Source of the DNA: Struthidea cinerea
Taxonomy: Eukaryota; Chordata; Aves; Passeriformes; Corcoracidae
Direction: 5' to 3'
Assembly (NCBI GenBank): GCA_013397865.1
Contig: VZTI01000620.1
Location: 469,776-533,775 of the forward strand
Length of the DNA stretch: 64,000 nucleotides
The translations under genes and the position numbers were made by a program. This document shows positions 48,151 to 61,700 of the stretch, piece by piece. Each line of letters starts with the position of its first letter. The first letter of the stretch is position 1. A model generated the notes under the pieces. That model was not told the origin of the DNA, ran no database searches, and worked only from the letters and a program-made list of their open reading frames with translations.

Positions 48151-51084
48151 CCAGAAAAGAACTGGCGTCTTCTAATCACATCTCTCAATTAACAGAATTA
48201 TAGCACAACAGAGGATTTTGTCACCATTGTGTTGTGAGGAAATTCAAGACGTGTACTTGAGGACTGTACAGAATAAATGTCCTTCTCCTTAGATTTTTAT
48301 TTACAGTCAGAAGGCACAAAGGTCTGCATCTTATAAGATCATGTCAGTGGAATTCTGACAGCATGAAGTAATATACCAAATAAGTCAATTTCCAGTCATT
48401 TAAATTTATGTTGCCTTTTATATTTGGGATATTTGCTCTTTTTGTATGCGTGCCTTGTCACTAAATGTGTGTATTAGATCTATATTGTCAACAGCAAAAC
48501 AGACTTTAAGAAAAAAAGTGTAGCAAGGATTCTATTTAGTTGAGATGTTCTGGAGAGACACTACAAACCACAGAAAGGAAATCTGAGTTGCTGGCGATGT
48601 TACAGGGATGCTGAAATTGCTAGAACAGCCCAATTAAATGTAATTGCTTTTTTATTTTTTATATCAAATGGGCTTTCAAAAGCTTTGCATAGTGTTATAA
48701 AATAAAAAGTCACTCATCTATTTCCTGTTCTTCTTCTCTTAAAAGTGTGGAAATACATTACAAAGTCACAGAGTGGAGTCTAGCAGTGTGAATCCAAAAT
48801 CACTTATTTCCACAAATATCTTGGGAATTGGAATTTCCCTAGCAGTTTTCAGGCTCTCCATTAAGAATGGTATTATTTGATAAGCTATTTGTTTTTCTTC
48901 TAGATGTTATGAATATTCTGAATATTCTCCCATTCTTATTCAGCAAGGAACAAAGCTACTTGGAAGCCCTGATTAGAAAGTTGCTTTTTCTCTTGCCCCA
49001 GTCAGGATCTGGGCACATAATCTTCAGTTCCAAGGTCTACAACTGTCTTAAATAACTTGCAGGTTCATGTCATGCGGTGCTGGGTGGTTGTGGTCTCTAA
49101 TGTATAGGGAAGAACTGTACAGCTGAAAGACCCAGCTTGTTCTTAAATATTTCTATTTATTTGTTTTCCTTTTCTGGGTTATTTTTTTTTCAACACAGAA
49201 GAAATTACGAGATACAGGATTAGCCAGGATCAGAAAAATAATCATGGCACTTTCCCTCGTGCCATATGGAGGCCATCAATCAAACTAAAATATACATTAT
49301 AAAAAACAATGGTATAGGACTTACATGCAGCTTGCTCTCCATACTGCAGTTACAGAACAGAAATACACTTGCAATTACTTTGTAATATTAGGCTCTGATC
49401 AGTTGCACATGTGTGTGATCTACAGCAGTTCTACAGATAAATGCCTTCACAGATGCAAAATAGTGCTTTCTGAGCAGTTCACAAAACAACTGGAACACAC
49501 ATCAAATCCTGTCAATGTTTCGGGAGGGAGTGGAGCAAATCATAAATTAATTTTTGAAGGAACAAAGCCATTTAGATGTGAGCAGTCATTCAGAAAACTA
49601 AACATTCCTGTGTTGCTTTGCTGGAATAATGAAGGATTATAAAAAAATCCAAAATATTTGAGTCGAGTTAATGTATTACACAGTGATATTTAAATGCACT
49701 TGAAAACAGCCCAAGAGTGCAGAATTCATGCATGTGGTTTAAGTTCCCAGAGTGCAGCGGGAGCTGCTCAGCGCAGCAGCAGCAGCATCGGGGTCACGAT
49801 GAGACATTGAGAACATCACTCACCAGGGACCAACTCCACCCTGACTAAAAGGCCCCTTTAGTGGGCTCTAAAAACCAGCTAATTTAGCCCTACGTAGCTG
49901 AGAGGATCTCAGTGCAGAGGAACTGGAGCGGGGAAATGAATATGCTGGAAAATATCATGCAGCTCCCCACAGCAGTCACTGCTTCTTTGCATCCTACATT
50001 CTCGATCGAGACATCAGAAGTTTCAAAACTAGATGGCAAACTAAAATGAAGGGATAAAAGGAGGAGCGAAATATGTGTTGTTTTCTTGTCATCAGACTAA
50101 CCCCTTCAATGCTGAAGTTTCTCGTTTGTCTGGAGAAGAGAAAAAGTCACAGAGCAGGAAATACGGAGCAGTGAGGACACTGGACCTGCGTGTGACATGG
50201 CACTTTAGAAGCCTCTTGGCTTTACATTTGTTTGCTTTGCTTGATGGCAAAGAAACAATAAACCAGTTACATTTATGTGAAAAATGTGGCATCCGGAGAA
50301 ATGTTCTAGTGCAGGGTACACATTAGCTGTGCAAACAAGGCACAGCATAAACAGGCAAACTCATATGCGAGTTTGAAAGGCAGCACTCATGATAATCCTT
50401 GGCAGTAAATCACATTTTATATTAATTTCTCCCTTTGCCCATTTCAAGCAAGTTCTGTAAGTATCTTTACTCATAACATATTACTCATACAAAAAATAAG
50501 AAGACTTTGTAAGGCACACTTCCTTTATACGTGTACTCTGTGCCTAAATTTAGGGTATATACAACAATATATTTTTCTAGAAAATGGTAGAGTATCCCAG
50601 CTATTGTGCTGGGACACAATTCTGCTTCCTTCCATTTCTTAAGTCTTGTCAGTTCTTTTACTGCAATAGCTTTTGAACTTCCCTCTCTCTTCAGCCAAAA
50701 TCCTTGTTTCTCCCACTCTCCTCGTCCTGGTCCTGGGCTGCATCATAAAGATAATTTTTTCCTCCCCAGAAAAGTCTGGCTGAATTGTCACTTTTGTATC
50801 TATTTCTTCATGTTTTAGGAGTGGACCCCCTGAAGGCACCCTAGCGTTAGAAGCAACTGTGTAGCTGTCTATGACAATCTTTTCAAAATCAAAAGACTGT
50901 TTAGTCTTAGAGATGAAAGCAGATATGACCTAAAAATTATACTTTAATATTAATTGTATTAAAATTATTTCTGTACCATGACAGAAGCTGGGAAAAAAAT
51001 TGAGGTTCAGGACTTTTTTGTGAAAACTGAGAGTCATTCAAACTCTCTAAATTGGAGAGAGATGGATTTCAAGAGTGGACTGTT
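48151..51084. other. Intergenic sequence, no gene seen
   Basis: AT-rich sequence. A small GC-rich patch with a GCAGCAGCAGCAGC run lies at about 49755-49790. No open frame resembles a known protein. Confidence 0.6.
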
Positions 51085-51270
51085 AGATGGATAAGAAAGT
51101 GGTTGCATGGTCGCAGCCAGAGTATAGCGGTCAATGGCTCCGAGTCCCAATGCCATCAGTGACAAGTGGTGTCCCTCAGGGGTCTGTTTTGGGGCCAGTG
51201 TTATTTAATATCTTCATCAATGTCATAAACAAAGGCATCAAGTGTACCCTCAGCAACAGCATGTTAGGGC
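51085..51270 (+). mobile_element. CR1 LINE ORF2 reverse-transcriptase fragment
   Basis: The plus-strand frame contains SGVPQGSVLGPVLFNIFIN, a hallmark reverse-transcriptase motif block of CR1-type LINEs. The catalytic YxDD block that should follow is missing, so the piece is inactive. Confidence 0.93.
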
Positions 51271-53089
51271 CTTCAGGTGGGTTTACCACTGCTGTTCTCA
51301 TGAATACTTAAGTATTTATATGAAGTGACACATCTCCAAGAAGTGGGACCCAGGCGTTCCTCCCATGTATGCAAAGTAGTAGAATCGGGATTTGAATTCA
51401 TTTTCAAAAATCCAAAGAAGGTACTTACACGGCAAAACTATTACCTATACTAATGGGCTTCTTTCTGTTCAGAAATTCCACCTTGGACAAATAGTTTAAA
51501 TTTAATAAACTATAGCCTTAAAAGCTGACAACGGTAAGATTCCCCAGTGAGTTATACTCAAATATTGGTCTGTTTTTATGCCTCTACTCCTTTCAGCAAG
51601 GCTCAATGCCAGTTTTCTCTCTTCCAATATGGCCATGACATTTCTTGCCCTCTGTTTCTAGTGTTTTCTAAATTTTTCATTGCCCTTTTGAGCTTTTGGC
51701 CCTAAGCCTCCACAAACAAACTGTGCAATGCACCTGGAATCAAGGAAGAAAGTGCTGCATAATTACTAAGTTAAATATTGTCTCTTGACCCTTATAAAGA
51801 ATTTTTTCATCTATTGCCTTTCCTGGTTCTTTCCCAACCTCCTGCTATTAAGTTAAACAGATATGGTTGAATACTGCATATTCAAACAACCTGTAGCAAG
51901 TATTCGTAAATTATTACAGGAAAACTCCCTGCCTTCCAAAGGAAAGCAGATGTAAATTCAATTCTCTTGGAAACCTAACCTCTGATGGTGTGTGCCTCTC
52001 TCCATGGTCACTGCTGACCTTTTGTTGTCAGGCCCTCAACAAACTTTCAAAGAGCAGAGGTATTTTGTCTCCCATTGATTCAAGGGATTGGAGTTTCTAG
52101 ATTCTGTCAAAGAACTGTCTGACACATTAATGTAACTTCTTTTGTTTAAAACCTGATGCTCTCAGTGTCAGTTCTCAGCTGACATGTATGGAAGCATTAC
52201 CTTTTATTATAGGTCAAGATTCATTAAAGAAGCTGAGACATGGCCTGAGCTATTGCAAACTGTGTCTCATCTTTCAGTTCCCTCAACTTCTCTGTGACTG
52301 TAGTGTTACCTCATTCCTTTTCTGCTCACTGTCGGTTGTCTCTTAATATAAAAGAAAATTTAAAATACCTGGTATACAGCATAGTAACCCACCAAAAATT
52401 TGAGCCACAAAAATTCATATTCATATTGTTCATATTCATTGAATCTGAAGACAGCAGCAATGTAAACTTAAAAATAAAAATCCCACTGCATACTTATAGG
52501 GAACTTCAATTCCATTTTCACAGAATAAATGGTATTTTATGCTCCACACCATTTAGACCTCAATCTCTCTTGTGGCAAGCCAAGCTGTTATTTTTTGTGG
52601 ATTGTTCCTAAGTCATTTGTAATCACTCCACGGCACCACTGACAACAGCACCTTTGAAGTCAGGTAGGGATTATTAATTTGCTGTGAATTTTCTGAGGAG
52701 CTTTATCTTCTTTCCGTACACATCCATTAAAAGTCATAGAGGCGAAAATGAAGGTACCTGTCACAAACAAAATTAAGCTATCAAACTCTCTGGTTTCAGA
52801 TTAATTCTGGGCAGTGCAAAAAGTCAACCAACCTTTACTTTTTAATGTGGAACATGGCATCTTAGGGTTCCTGAAATGCACCTTCCAGGGGGGTAGGGTC
52901 TGAGAGTACTCAAAGGCTCAGACCTCTGGGCAATGAGCCCCACAGCTCCATGCAGCCACCCTTGGGGAGTACAGAAGAGGAAAATCATTACTTGTGGCAC
53001 AATTTTTAGCTCTCCATCAAAGATCACAATTACCAGTGTGTGTGTCTGTCTGTGTGTGTCTTCCCTACAGGAAAAGACGGCGTCTATCT
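51271..53089. other. Intergenic sequence, no gene seen
   Basis: AT-rich sequence with a short (GT)n run at about 53035-53059. No gene is supported. Confidence 0.6.
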
Positions 53090-53305
53090 ACACAGGTTGG
53101 GCACTGTGAGGAATTTCTTCAGAAAGGGTGACTAAATATTGGAACACGCTGCCCAACGAGGTGGTGGAGTCACAGTCCCTGGAGGTGTTAAAGGAAAGAC
53201 TGGACGTGGCGCTCAGTGCCACGGTCTGGTGACACGGTGGTGTTCGGTCATAGCTCGGACTGAATGATCTCTTAGGTCTTTTCCGACCTTATTGATTCTG
53301 TATTT
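53090..53305 (+). mobile_element. CR1 LINE 3' tail, plus strand
   Basis: It contains GGTGGTGGAGTCACAGTCCC and TGGAGGTGTTAAAGGAAAGA, and ends GACCTTATTGATTCTGTA. It is a 5'-truncated CR1 whose tail lies about 30 bp from the CpG island. Confidence 0.9.
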
Positions 53306-53329
53306 CCGAGATACAAACCGATACAAACT

Positions 53330-53970
53330 TTAGAACTGGAAACGCCTTGGCGGGGAGGCTCGGTGAGGCCACGGCGGCGGTGCCCGCGTTCCTGACTACC
53401 GGGGAGTGCTGAGCCCCGGGCTGCGACCCCGGGGAGCTCCCGATGGGGGGGCGGCCGAAAGGATCGCCCTGCCCCGGGGAGAGCGCCGATGGCCACCCTG
53501 CGGGGCCGCTGACCCCCGGGCCAGCCCCGAACAGGGGCACCAGGGCAATGGGCAGCGGGGCACGGGCGGGCGCGGCGAGCCGCCCTGGCGAGCCGCCTTC
53601 AGCCTCTCCCCGCCTCACAGCCGCCCCCAGGCTGCCGGCGCATGCGCGGAGGCGTCTCCCGCTTCGCCCAGCGCGCAGCGGGCGGTGGGGCAGCGCGGGG
53701 CAGCANNNNNNNNNNNNNNNNNNNNNNNNNNNNNNNNNNNNNNNNNNNNNNNNNNNNNNNNNNNNNNNNNNNNNNNNNNNNNNNNNNNNNNNNNNNNNNN
53801 NNNNNNNNNNNNNNNNNNNNNNNNNNNNNNNNNNNNNNNNNNNNNNNNNNNNNNNNNNNNNNNNNNNNNNNNGAGGCAGGGTGTAACGCGCCCCGCCGCG
53901 CTCCGCTCCTCGCCGCGCTCCGGCGGCCGGCAGCCGCCCGGTAAACTCCCCTCCGGGGGTTTGTGCCATT
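53330..53970 (+). promoter_or_regulatory. CpG island, promoter of an unidentified gene
   Basis: About 640 bp of strongly GC- and CpG-rich sequence broken by a gap. It contains a perfect NRF1 palindrome GCGCATGCGC (53638-53647). A consensus-like donor CCCG|GTAAAC at 53940/53941 suggests a plus-strand first exon ending there, possibly untranslated. The long open frames here are typical by-products of GC-rich sequence and give no recognisable protein. By human synteny the divergent neighbour of CFAP47 would be TMEM47 (inference); I found no TMEM47 coding exon in the remaining 10 kb. Confidence 0.65.
53706..53872. other. Assembly gap, 167 N
   Basis: A run of 167 N inside the CpG island. The non-round length suggests an estimated rather than placeholder size. 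A first exon or the transcription start of the island's gene could be hidden here. Confidence 0.97.
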
Positions 53971-56900
53971 TCCAGTTAAGCCGGGGAAGAAAATGTGTGG
54001 AGTGTATTGAACAAAGGAAGAATCCTGCGGAATTTGTTTTTTGGAAGAGGTTAGCGACTCTCTCCAAATTAGGCAGCTGATAAATTTTTCTCTGAAGTTT
54101 TACAAAACACCGTCCCCCAAAACAAACCCGCAGAGCACAGCCGCAGCCATCTGAAGCTCTCGTATTCCTGTTAAAACTTTTTCCACTGTCGGCAGGGTCA
54201 CCCAAAGGCCTCGTCTGTGCTGGAGCTGCAGTGGCCAAGACGGGCGGTGTGGCTGAGGCTGTGGATGCTGGGGTGGGAAGGTGTGTTTGGGAATGAGCCC
54301 GACCCTCCCGGGCTCTGGGGGACCTCTCCTAGGCCTGGCGCTGGCAAGGGAACAATGCATCCCCATCCGCAGGAAACAGGAGGGGCAGAGGGAGCCTCAG
54401 TGTTACCACAGTTGAAGCTGGGACTGAATGTTGCCTTGGTTGAGGAGTGAGAGAGCAGGCAATGATTTGGCTTGTTGGGAACAAAACAGAGAGGAATGGA
54501 GCCAGTGAGTAAAGGAAAGACTGTAAGCATATGAAAACAGCTGAAAGAATTTCAAGGTTTCATAGAAAAGTCTGGAAAGAGAAGAGGGACAGTTATGCAG
54601 ATGTTGGTGTTCTAGATTAAAATCAAGGCCTTAAATGTATTACTACTATTCACTGTTAGTGAAAAAAACCCCAGTTGTTCTTTTTCTGCTCATTACCACC
54701 TTCTGTACCATCTTCTCCCCGTGCTGGCACCATTGTTGCTACAGCAGCGGGCGGAGTGGCACGGAGCATTACCGGCAGATTCGCACAGACCTTTTAAACA
54801 CTTTTTCTGATTAACCTATTTAGTAATCACGCCCGTTTCCCATAAGGATGCTTATACTGGCTCAAGGAAACGTGGTTGGGAGCAGAAGTTTTTTTAGTTG
54901 TACATGAATGAATAGGTATGCGTGTAGAAGCCCTGTTTTTTAATGTACACGTGTGTGTTATGCACGGACACACACACACCTGTGTAAAGGGATTGTGCAA
55001 CTGCGAGGTTGAACGTCCTGGCCCTTGTGTTCAACAGAGGGAGTGCCATTGATAAAGCAATTGTGGGGGAGGTTTACAAGTGCAAGAGGTGATGAGCAGT
55101 CTGAGGAGACTTGCCTAGTAAAGGTGAGTGAGGTTGCAAGAGTAGTTCTTGCTGAACCAGGGGAGAGAGATTAGAAGCCAGAGAAGAGGGGACAGAGAAC
55201 TTCTGTGTGAGAGTACTGCCTGGAAAGAGGAGTGAGATTTTTACTTATGTGTTTAGTTTCAGCCATGTCACTTCAACCTCTTTTAGACTAGAAAACTTTA
55301 TTTTCTAGAACAGATTAGGCTAGAACCTGGAATTTCGAGTATCTCTGTTTTCTTGGAGCTAGCAAATATCAGAAGATCCCTGGGTGAAACATGGATTATC
55401 CTTTTCTTAAGCAAGTTCATCCAGAAATTTGGATGATCAAGAAAACCATCCTTCCATTATGCGTGACTGATGTAAGAGAAAACTGTGGAGATCAGATCTG
55501 ACCCAGGCAGGATCTGATTTTTTTCAGTGTACAGAGTTCAGTGTCCTCATTTATGTTAAGTGCACAGGTGCAAATAAGTTGAATGTCTGTTATAAGCCTT
55601 TTCCGCTTTTGCAGATCAAACACTCAGATTTTGGGAGAGGCATCCCTAAAATAAAATGTATGTAGTTGGTGTCCACATTGGAACAGCGTTTTTAGGTCAT
55701 TTATCTAGAGTCATTAATAAATTCTCCAGTAAAAGCAGCATAAAATGTATTTCAGGACAGTGCTAACTTTGAACTACAGCAGTGTGAACCATTTTTGTTT
55801 GCTCTGTCATTTTAAACATTTAAAAGCTGCCTTTTCCTATTATGCTCTTGTCCATCACTTTGTTCTGTCTGCCTCTGTGACCTCCCTCACTTGTGATAGT
55901 GTAATCACTTCTGTATTCTTCGGGTGAGGCAGATCACAGGATCAATCAGGTTGAAAAACAGCTTATCTGACTTACTTTTGACTCTTACCTGGCTCTTAGG
56001 TAGAGATAGGCAAGGAACAAGAGATGTTGTTGGTACCACTTACCCCAAGTATGAGTACTGGGAAAAAACTAACCCATTTTGCCCCTCTGCTTCCCTCTTC
56101 CGTTTTTCCGATAAATCTTATTTGTGTCATTTCTTCCCATTTACTCACCAAATGACACCAGATTCCTATAAGCAAGATTTCTAATTTTTTTTTTGCACCA
56201 TCCTGTTAAGAGCTTTTGCTTTCAGTTTTTCAGCTCAATCCTGAACTTTGTTGCTGGTTTTCATCTTGCTCTTTCATGAACTCCCATCAGCTGTGTTTCC
56301 AGGATGCTGTCTGGTCTGGCTGGTGATTCTTTAATGGTTGTTTTGCTTCAGCCTCCAAAGACAATCTATTTTCTTCCCCCCACCATTGCTTCCTCTCCTC
56401 TTCCACATTATAAACAAAAGCACTTGCAATGTGCAGTAGAGAACCCTACAGAGCTGGCAAAGGAGTGGCCTGAATGACCTAATGTCTCGTCTGTTCTCCT
56501 GCCAGCTGAGTTCAGATGTTGGTAACTATTTGACCTTTTAAAATCTAATCTGACAATACCCAGCCCTTTCCTTGTTTACCTTTGCTTGTCTTACTGATTC
56601 TTGTTAAGTAAAATTTGATACACATTTGTGAGGTCTGAAATACACTTAACTCGTTCTTCTCTTGCTGACAATTTTGATGGGACTGATTATCAAGTAATCT
56701 GTGTTTTAATCAAGATTGCTGAATACTATTATTAGAATAGCTACATTTCAAAAGCAAAGCCTGTCTTCATACTGAAAGTTAAAGAAATTGCGTGCCAACC
56801 ACCTAAAATCACTCCATGGATTTTGGCTTGCTAAGAAAACTTGTCTGTTGAGAGGTCTTTTGTGCCTATTTTAGGCTGTTGCTTATTTTTAATAATATAT

Positions 56901-58594
56901 AATCATTGTGTAAAATAACTTTAAGTGAAAGTTAGGAATCTGTTCAGAACTACATTTGTAAAATCAGGCAAGAAATACCCTTGCACAGCCCAATATATTG
57001 GAGTTAGTATCCAGGGCTAAGACTCCTGGATAATGTAGTAACTCAAGAAGTGTTGCCCATTTTCAAACCAGGAATGCTGCTTTGTGTAAATAGATTATTT
57101 TTCTGAGCGTAGATGTCTTTACACGAGGGGAAGACAGACTATCCTGCAAGTGCATCTTGAAAGATCTTTGAGATCCCTTGCATTTTACGCATTTCATTGT
57201 GCATTTTACCTGCTCAGTGGAGTGTTTCATTTAAAGTATTTGAATCAGCCTTCTCATGTGCTTCTGAAATTACTTTTGAAAGCTGGCATCTCATGTTTGA
57301 AAGTACTCAACATACTTCCAGTTTTTCATCTTAGTGGTTAGTCTGTACCAATATGATTACTCCAAGCGTGGTCAAATTAAATGACATTTAAGCTAAAATC
57401 CAGAGACACCATGTGAAGTGTAGGATGGGAGTAATTTGTCGTAGCGAAGTTTCATTTTGTCACCTGAAACTGCAGAAAATCTATATTTGCCAGAACTCTA
57501 GGGTGGATGAGATTTTTTTGTTTGTTTGTTTACACCAAGAATTGTGGTAATTCTGGATATTCCTGTTTTGCTGAGCTCTTCTGTTTTCCTGTAGCATAAC
57601 AATGGATGGACCAGTTTCAAGATTCACTTTACAGCAATTCTTCATTAAAATCCCAATTGCTAAATTAACTGCTTAACGTAGCTGTCTAAACTGTAATATT
57701 TATTGTAAGCAGCTGTATTTGTAAATGTTTCCTACTTGGCATTGGAGAATGACTCAAAAAGTGTGAATTTGTTAGGTCACTGGTGTGAAGGCAGTTTATG
57801 GAATCCTAGCAGGAAAATTCATAAATAGTGGCTTCATCAGACGTGTGAGCTTTTGCACCTGGCTGTATCTCTGGGTTTATCAGTGAGCTGTTTAATGACC
57901 TTGTGTGTATTCTTCAGCTTTTATTTGTAGAGTGTAACTCTTCAAACTATTTATTAAATAAACATGGGAGGAGAAACAACTTTCTGTTTGTCGTTCTGTC
58001 CCTAGTCTCCATTCTCATGGCTGTGGGGAGTGGGGAAGGGTTAAATGAGGTTTCAGTGTCAGAATAGGAATCTCTTACTGGCTTTCCTATAGATTTCTCC
58101 CGTGGCAGCTGAAATGAGCTCAGTCTGTGGTATTTTATTTCAATACTGCTGAGCAGTTCTGAGTGTCAGGAATGGAATGGACTCACTGTACTATTTTCTG
58201 TTTGCTGCTGTTGGTTGTAAGAGCTGTGGGCAGCAAAATAAAGGCATGGCCTATTGAGTGTGCGGCTGCGTAAGCGGCTTAATTGGTCTAAGCTTCTGCC
58301 GCTGCCTGAAAACACGAGTTCTTCCTTTTTCACTCCATCCCTGATGGGTTTTGCATTTTGACTGCTTCCCTGGTGTTCTGCAGTCAACTACACCAGGGAG
58401 CTGATTTGTTTTATTTTAAAACAAGCGAGAAAGTGAGAAGGTGAACAAACTGATCTTTTATGAAAAGGCCACTTAGGGTGAACTGTAAAGAAGTGACCAA
58501 CTACAAAGCTCATCAGATCTGCAGTTCTCAAAAATGGAAGTATTGAAGCACTTTCACTATGGCTGTTTGTTAGGACCTCTTGGCAAAGGTTTGA
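53971..58594. other. Probable first intron or intergenic sequence
   Basis: Downstream of the CpG island, GC content falls with distance. A short (CA)n lies near 54967. I see no splice-flanked coding exon. Confidence 0.5.
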
Positions 58595-58790
58595 TCAAAG
58601 TTTTCATCTCAATATAAGAAAGAAATTTTTTACAGTGAGATCAATCATTCACTGGAACACCCTCCCCAAGAACATGGTGGAGTCCCCATAACTAGAGGGT
58701 TTTTTTTTGCAATTGGGCAGGGTGCTGGATAAACTCGTCAGGGCTTCCTTTCCCAAATCTTCCATGAACAAAATGTTAGACATGTTAGAT
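58595..58790 (+). mobile_element. Old CR1 LINE fragment, plus strand
   Basis: The diverged string TTACAGTGAGATCAATCATT, CACTGGAACACCCTCCCC and CATGGTGGAGTCCCCATAA follows the CR1 3' region on plus. It is older than the others, and its tail is not preserved. Confidence 0.7.
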
Positions 58791-61700
58791 TCTGTAGAGG
58801 ATCTGTCAGCTATGAATGAAGTTTTCAAGAGCTAACTTCATTTTAATTCTGTGTATGCTTTTGACACAACTAAGATAAATTACATCTTCAAATACAGATA
58901 ATTGCACACACAAATTTGACACATTAATTTGGCATGTGAGTTTTAGGAACTTCAATATGAAAATACTCTGAATTGTTTTTGTTACGTGCAGTTTGTGCTT
59001 CCTACTCAGGCAGAATGGGTGTTGTACTCTGTCACTTCATAAGGAGTAGATCAACAGTAGAATTATTGTTTTAGTTTTGGGAGCTGCTCTAGTGTTTTTA
59101 CACTGCTTGAAAGTACAAAAAAATTCTTTATAAGTATGACCTGATACTGGTAGTTATGCTGCATGATTGATCAGTTGTGACTTAGAGCTTTACTGTGATC
59201 CTTATTTCTTTTGAATTAGATGTTAGTTCATCTTCCAGCGTTTTCTCCTGTTATGATGTTCAGAATGCCTCCATCCTCTAGACCAGTGTGCTTCCTTTAG
59301 GAAAACTTCCATGAATTTAACATTTTCTACTGCTCCGTAGAGGTTGATTGGAAGGGACCATGAATAAAATTGTTGGACTAGAGGTCACAAGGGATGCAAA
59401 ACTAGCTCCCTGAGAGGTTGACTTTGGTGGGAGATGCAGTCTGGAAAGTTCATATTTCCTTTCTGTGGCTGTCCTGGAGAGCAGCGGGGCAGAGGAGGAG
59501 GGAGGTCAGTGGGTGAGGGACAAAGCTGAAGCGCAGAGCTCAGAACTGCATCAGCCACATCAGGGGGCTGATCCCCAGGAAAGGGTGGGTGGCAGTGGCT
59601 GGAAAGGAGGAGAAATTCTTTAACTCTTCTTCAAGGCTGAAGCCAAAACATCACATTTTACTATATCCCAGAAGTGTAAATGAGCTGGAATACTTTTGTG
59701 TGTAGGTTTGTTCAAGTCCTACTCAGAAAAAAAACAAGTGCAATGCAGTAAAGAAATGTGTACATCTTCACGTATTTGGAAATTCAGGTAAAGGTGATGT
59801 GAGGGATAATGGATGTGGATGTTCAGAGAGGGAAGTAAGAGTATTTAATATTTAATACTTACTTCTTTTTTTTTTTTTTCCTGGGTTGTAGGGCTTTTTA
59901 TCCTTCTGTTTTACTGCAGCTGCTCTGTGGATTCTTGGGTACAACTTTCTCTTTATGCAATTCCCCAATGTGACAGAAAACTTAATAAAATCTCTAAAGG
60001 AGTTGTGCCTCATTATCTTTTGCCTAGTTACCATGTAATTCAATAAGATGAAATGTGTGTTTATGACTCTTTCATAACTTCTTGAAATTTGATTTTTGGT
60101 TGACTGGAAAATCCCATTAAAACATGCTCTGAAATGTTGTCATGTATGCATTGCTTCAGGGGAGGACAGGCACGGTGGAAATTTATATTAAAGCATGCTG
60201 ACAGTGCGCAAATACTTGGAAGAGAAGGCTTTGTTTGCACATTTCTCTAGCTTAGTTTAGCACTTCACAAAGGAATTACTTTTTATTAGTTTGGGGTTAA
60301 TTTTTCTAAATTAAGTGGGGTATTAGACATTGGCCTGCAAAACAAGTGCTAAATGCAGTTGCTGTACAGGGCAGAATGTTGCCTCATCACAGAAAAACAA
60401 AATAAACTTCATGAAGTAGTAGTCTTACGTTTGCTATAAAATTATTGCTTGCAAAATAAAGATGCCAATGTGAAATTATCCAGGTTCCTTTTTACTGCAA
60501 AAATGCACATTCTGAGATCTAGAATCTTTCTGGGTTTTTTAAATAGCTATTTGAAAAAGACTGGTAGTTTAGAGGGAAACTGATTTTTAAAAGTAGCTAT
60601 TGCTGCTTGCCTTTCATAATATTGTAATAATTCCAAGAAATTTCAGTGAGTTGAGGAAAACCTTTTTCAAATGCATGGAATTGTCAGGTCTCTTTTTCTG
60701 TGAAAAGAGCAGACTTGAATATTCGATTCAGATTAATGCAGTTGGAGGCTGAATCTTGTACAGGCAGTTTGTGTTACTGGAAAATCTGTAAAGGTATTAT
60801 TTGTGACACTTGGGTCATGCTTTTGCTTTATGAGCTGTGTTGGGGAAGAAAGTATCTGTAAGAGTTTCAGAGCAGGATAAATGGTACATTGTTAGCTTTG
60901 ATCTTGTGACCTTTTCTGAATGGACAAACACTGTACCTGCAATGAACTTACAGTTTTGTGAATGGACTGTGCCCAGAGACTGTTCTTTGGCCCTCTCTCA
61001 TGTCTAGAGAGGTGCGATCTAAAAAAAAGGTAGTACTCTTTACTTTTTTTTCCCCTTCCCTACCTAACCCATATATGCTTTTAAAAGGCAGAAATCTCTG
61101 TTGTACTCTACTTTCTACTTGTCCTGAATGCTTTGTGTTGATCTGGGAGACCAGAGACAATGTAAAAGGGCGATTGTGGGTAGGGAGTAGGATCTTTAAA
61201 GAGACCACTTGCCATCTATCAACTCAGTTTCTGGTTGTGTCATGGTACGTGCTGATATTTACTCCCCTGGTCCTAATCTAGTTTTAAACCACTTTGGAGA
61301 GGAACTGGATGTAGTTACCCATTCCATACTGGGCACTGGACTCCTTCTCTCCTTTCACAGCCAGGTAGTTACCAATAAAAGCTACATCTGAAGAACTGTG
61401 TTCCAGTAATCACCAAATCTCGCCCTCATTTATTGATTTCCTTTTTATTTGTTTTCATCTATTTCTGCTTTTGTCCTGAACAGCATCCTGTGGCAGCAAG
61501 TTCCATGAGTGATACACTATGTGAAATTTCAGGTCCTTTGATTTATTTACATCTGTGTCAGCTGATCACACTGATGATTTAAACACAAAGGATATTTTTC
61601 TTCTTTCCAAATAAATGCCAACATGTAATTTTTAATCCATATACAATATAATTTTCAGCTGAAGTTGAGAGCTGCTGGCTATTCCTCAGTTTGCTGTCTG

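Noticed and set aside
47526..48175. Cluster of overlapping open frames on both strands
   Set aside because: All fall within the CR1 fragment at 47495-48150 and read its 3' region; none follows the ORF2 frame as an intact protein.
53289..54238. Long open frames of 147-226 codons around the gap
   Set aside because: N bases do not create stops, and GC-rich sequence has few stops by chance. The translations are low-complexity (Ala/Pro/Arg/Gly) with no recognisable domain.
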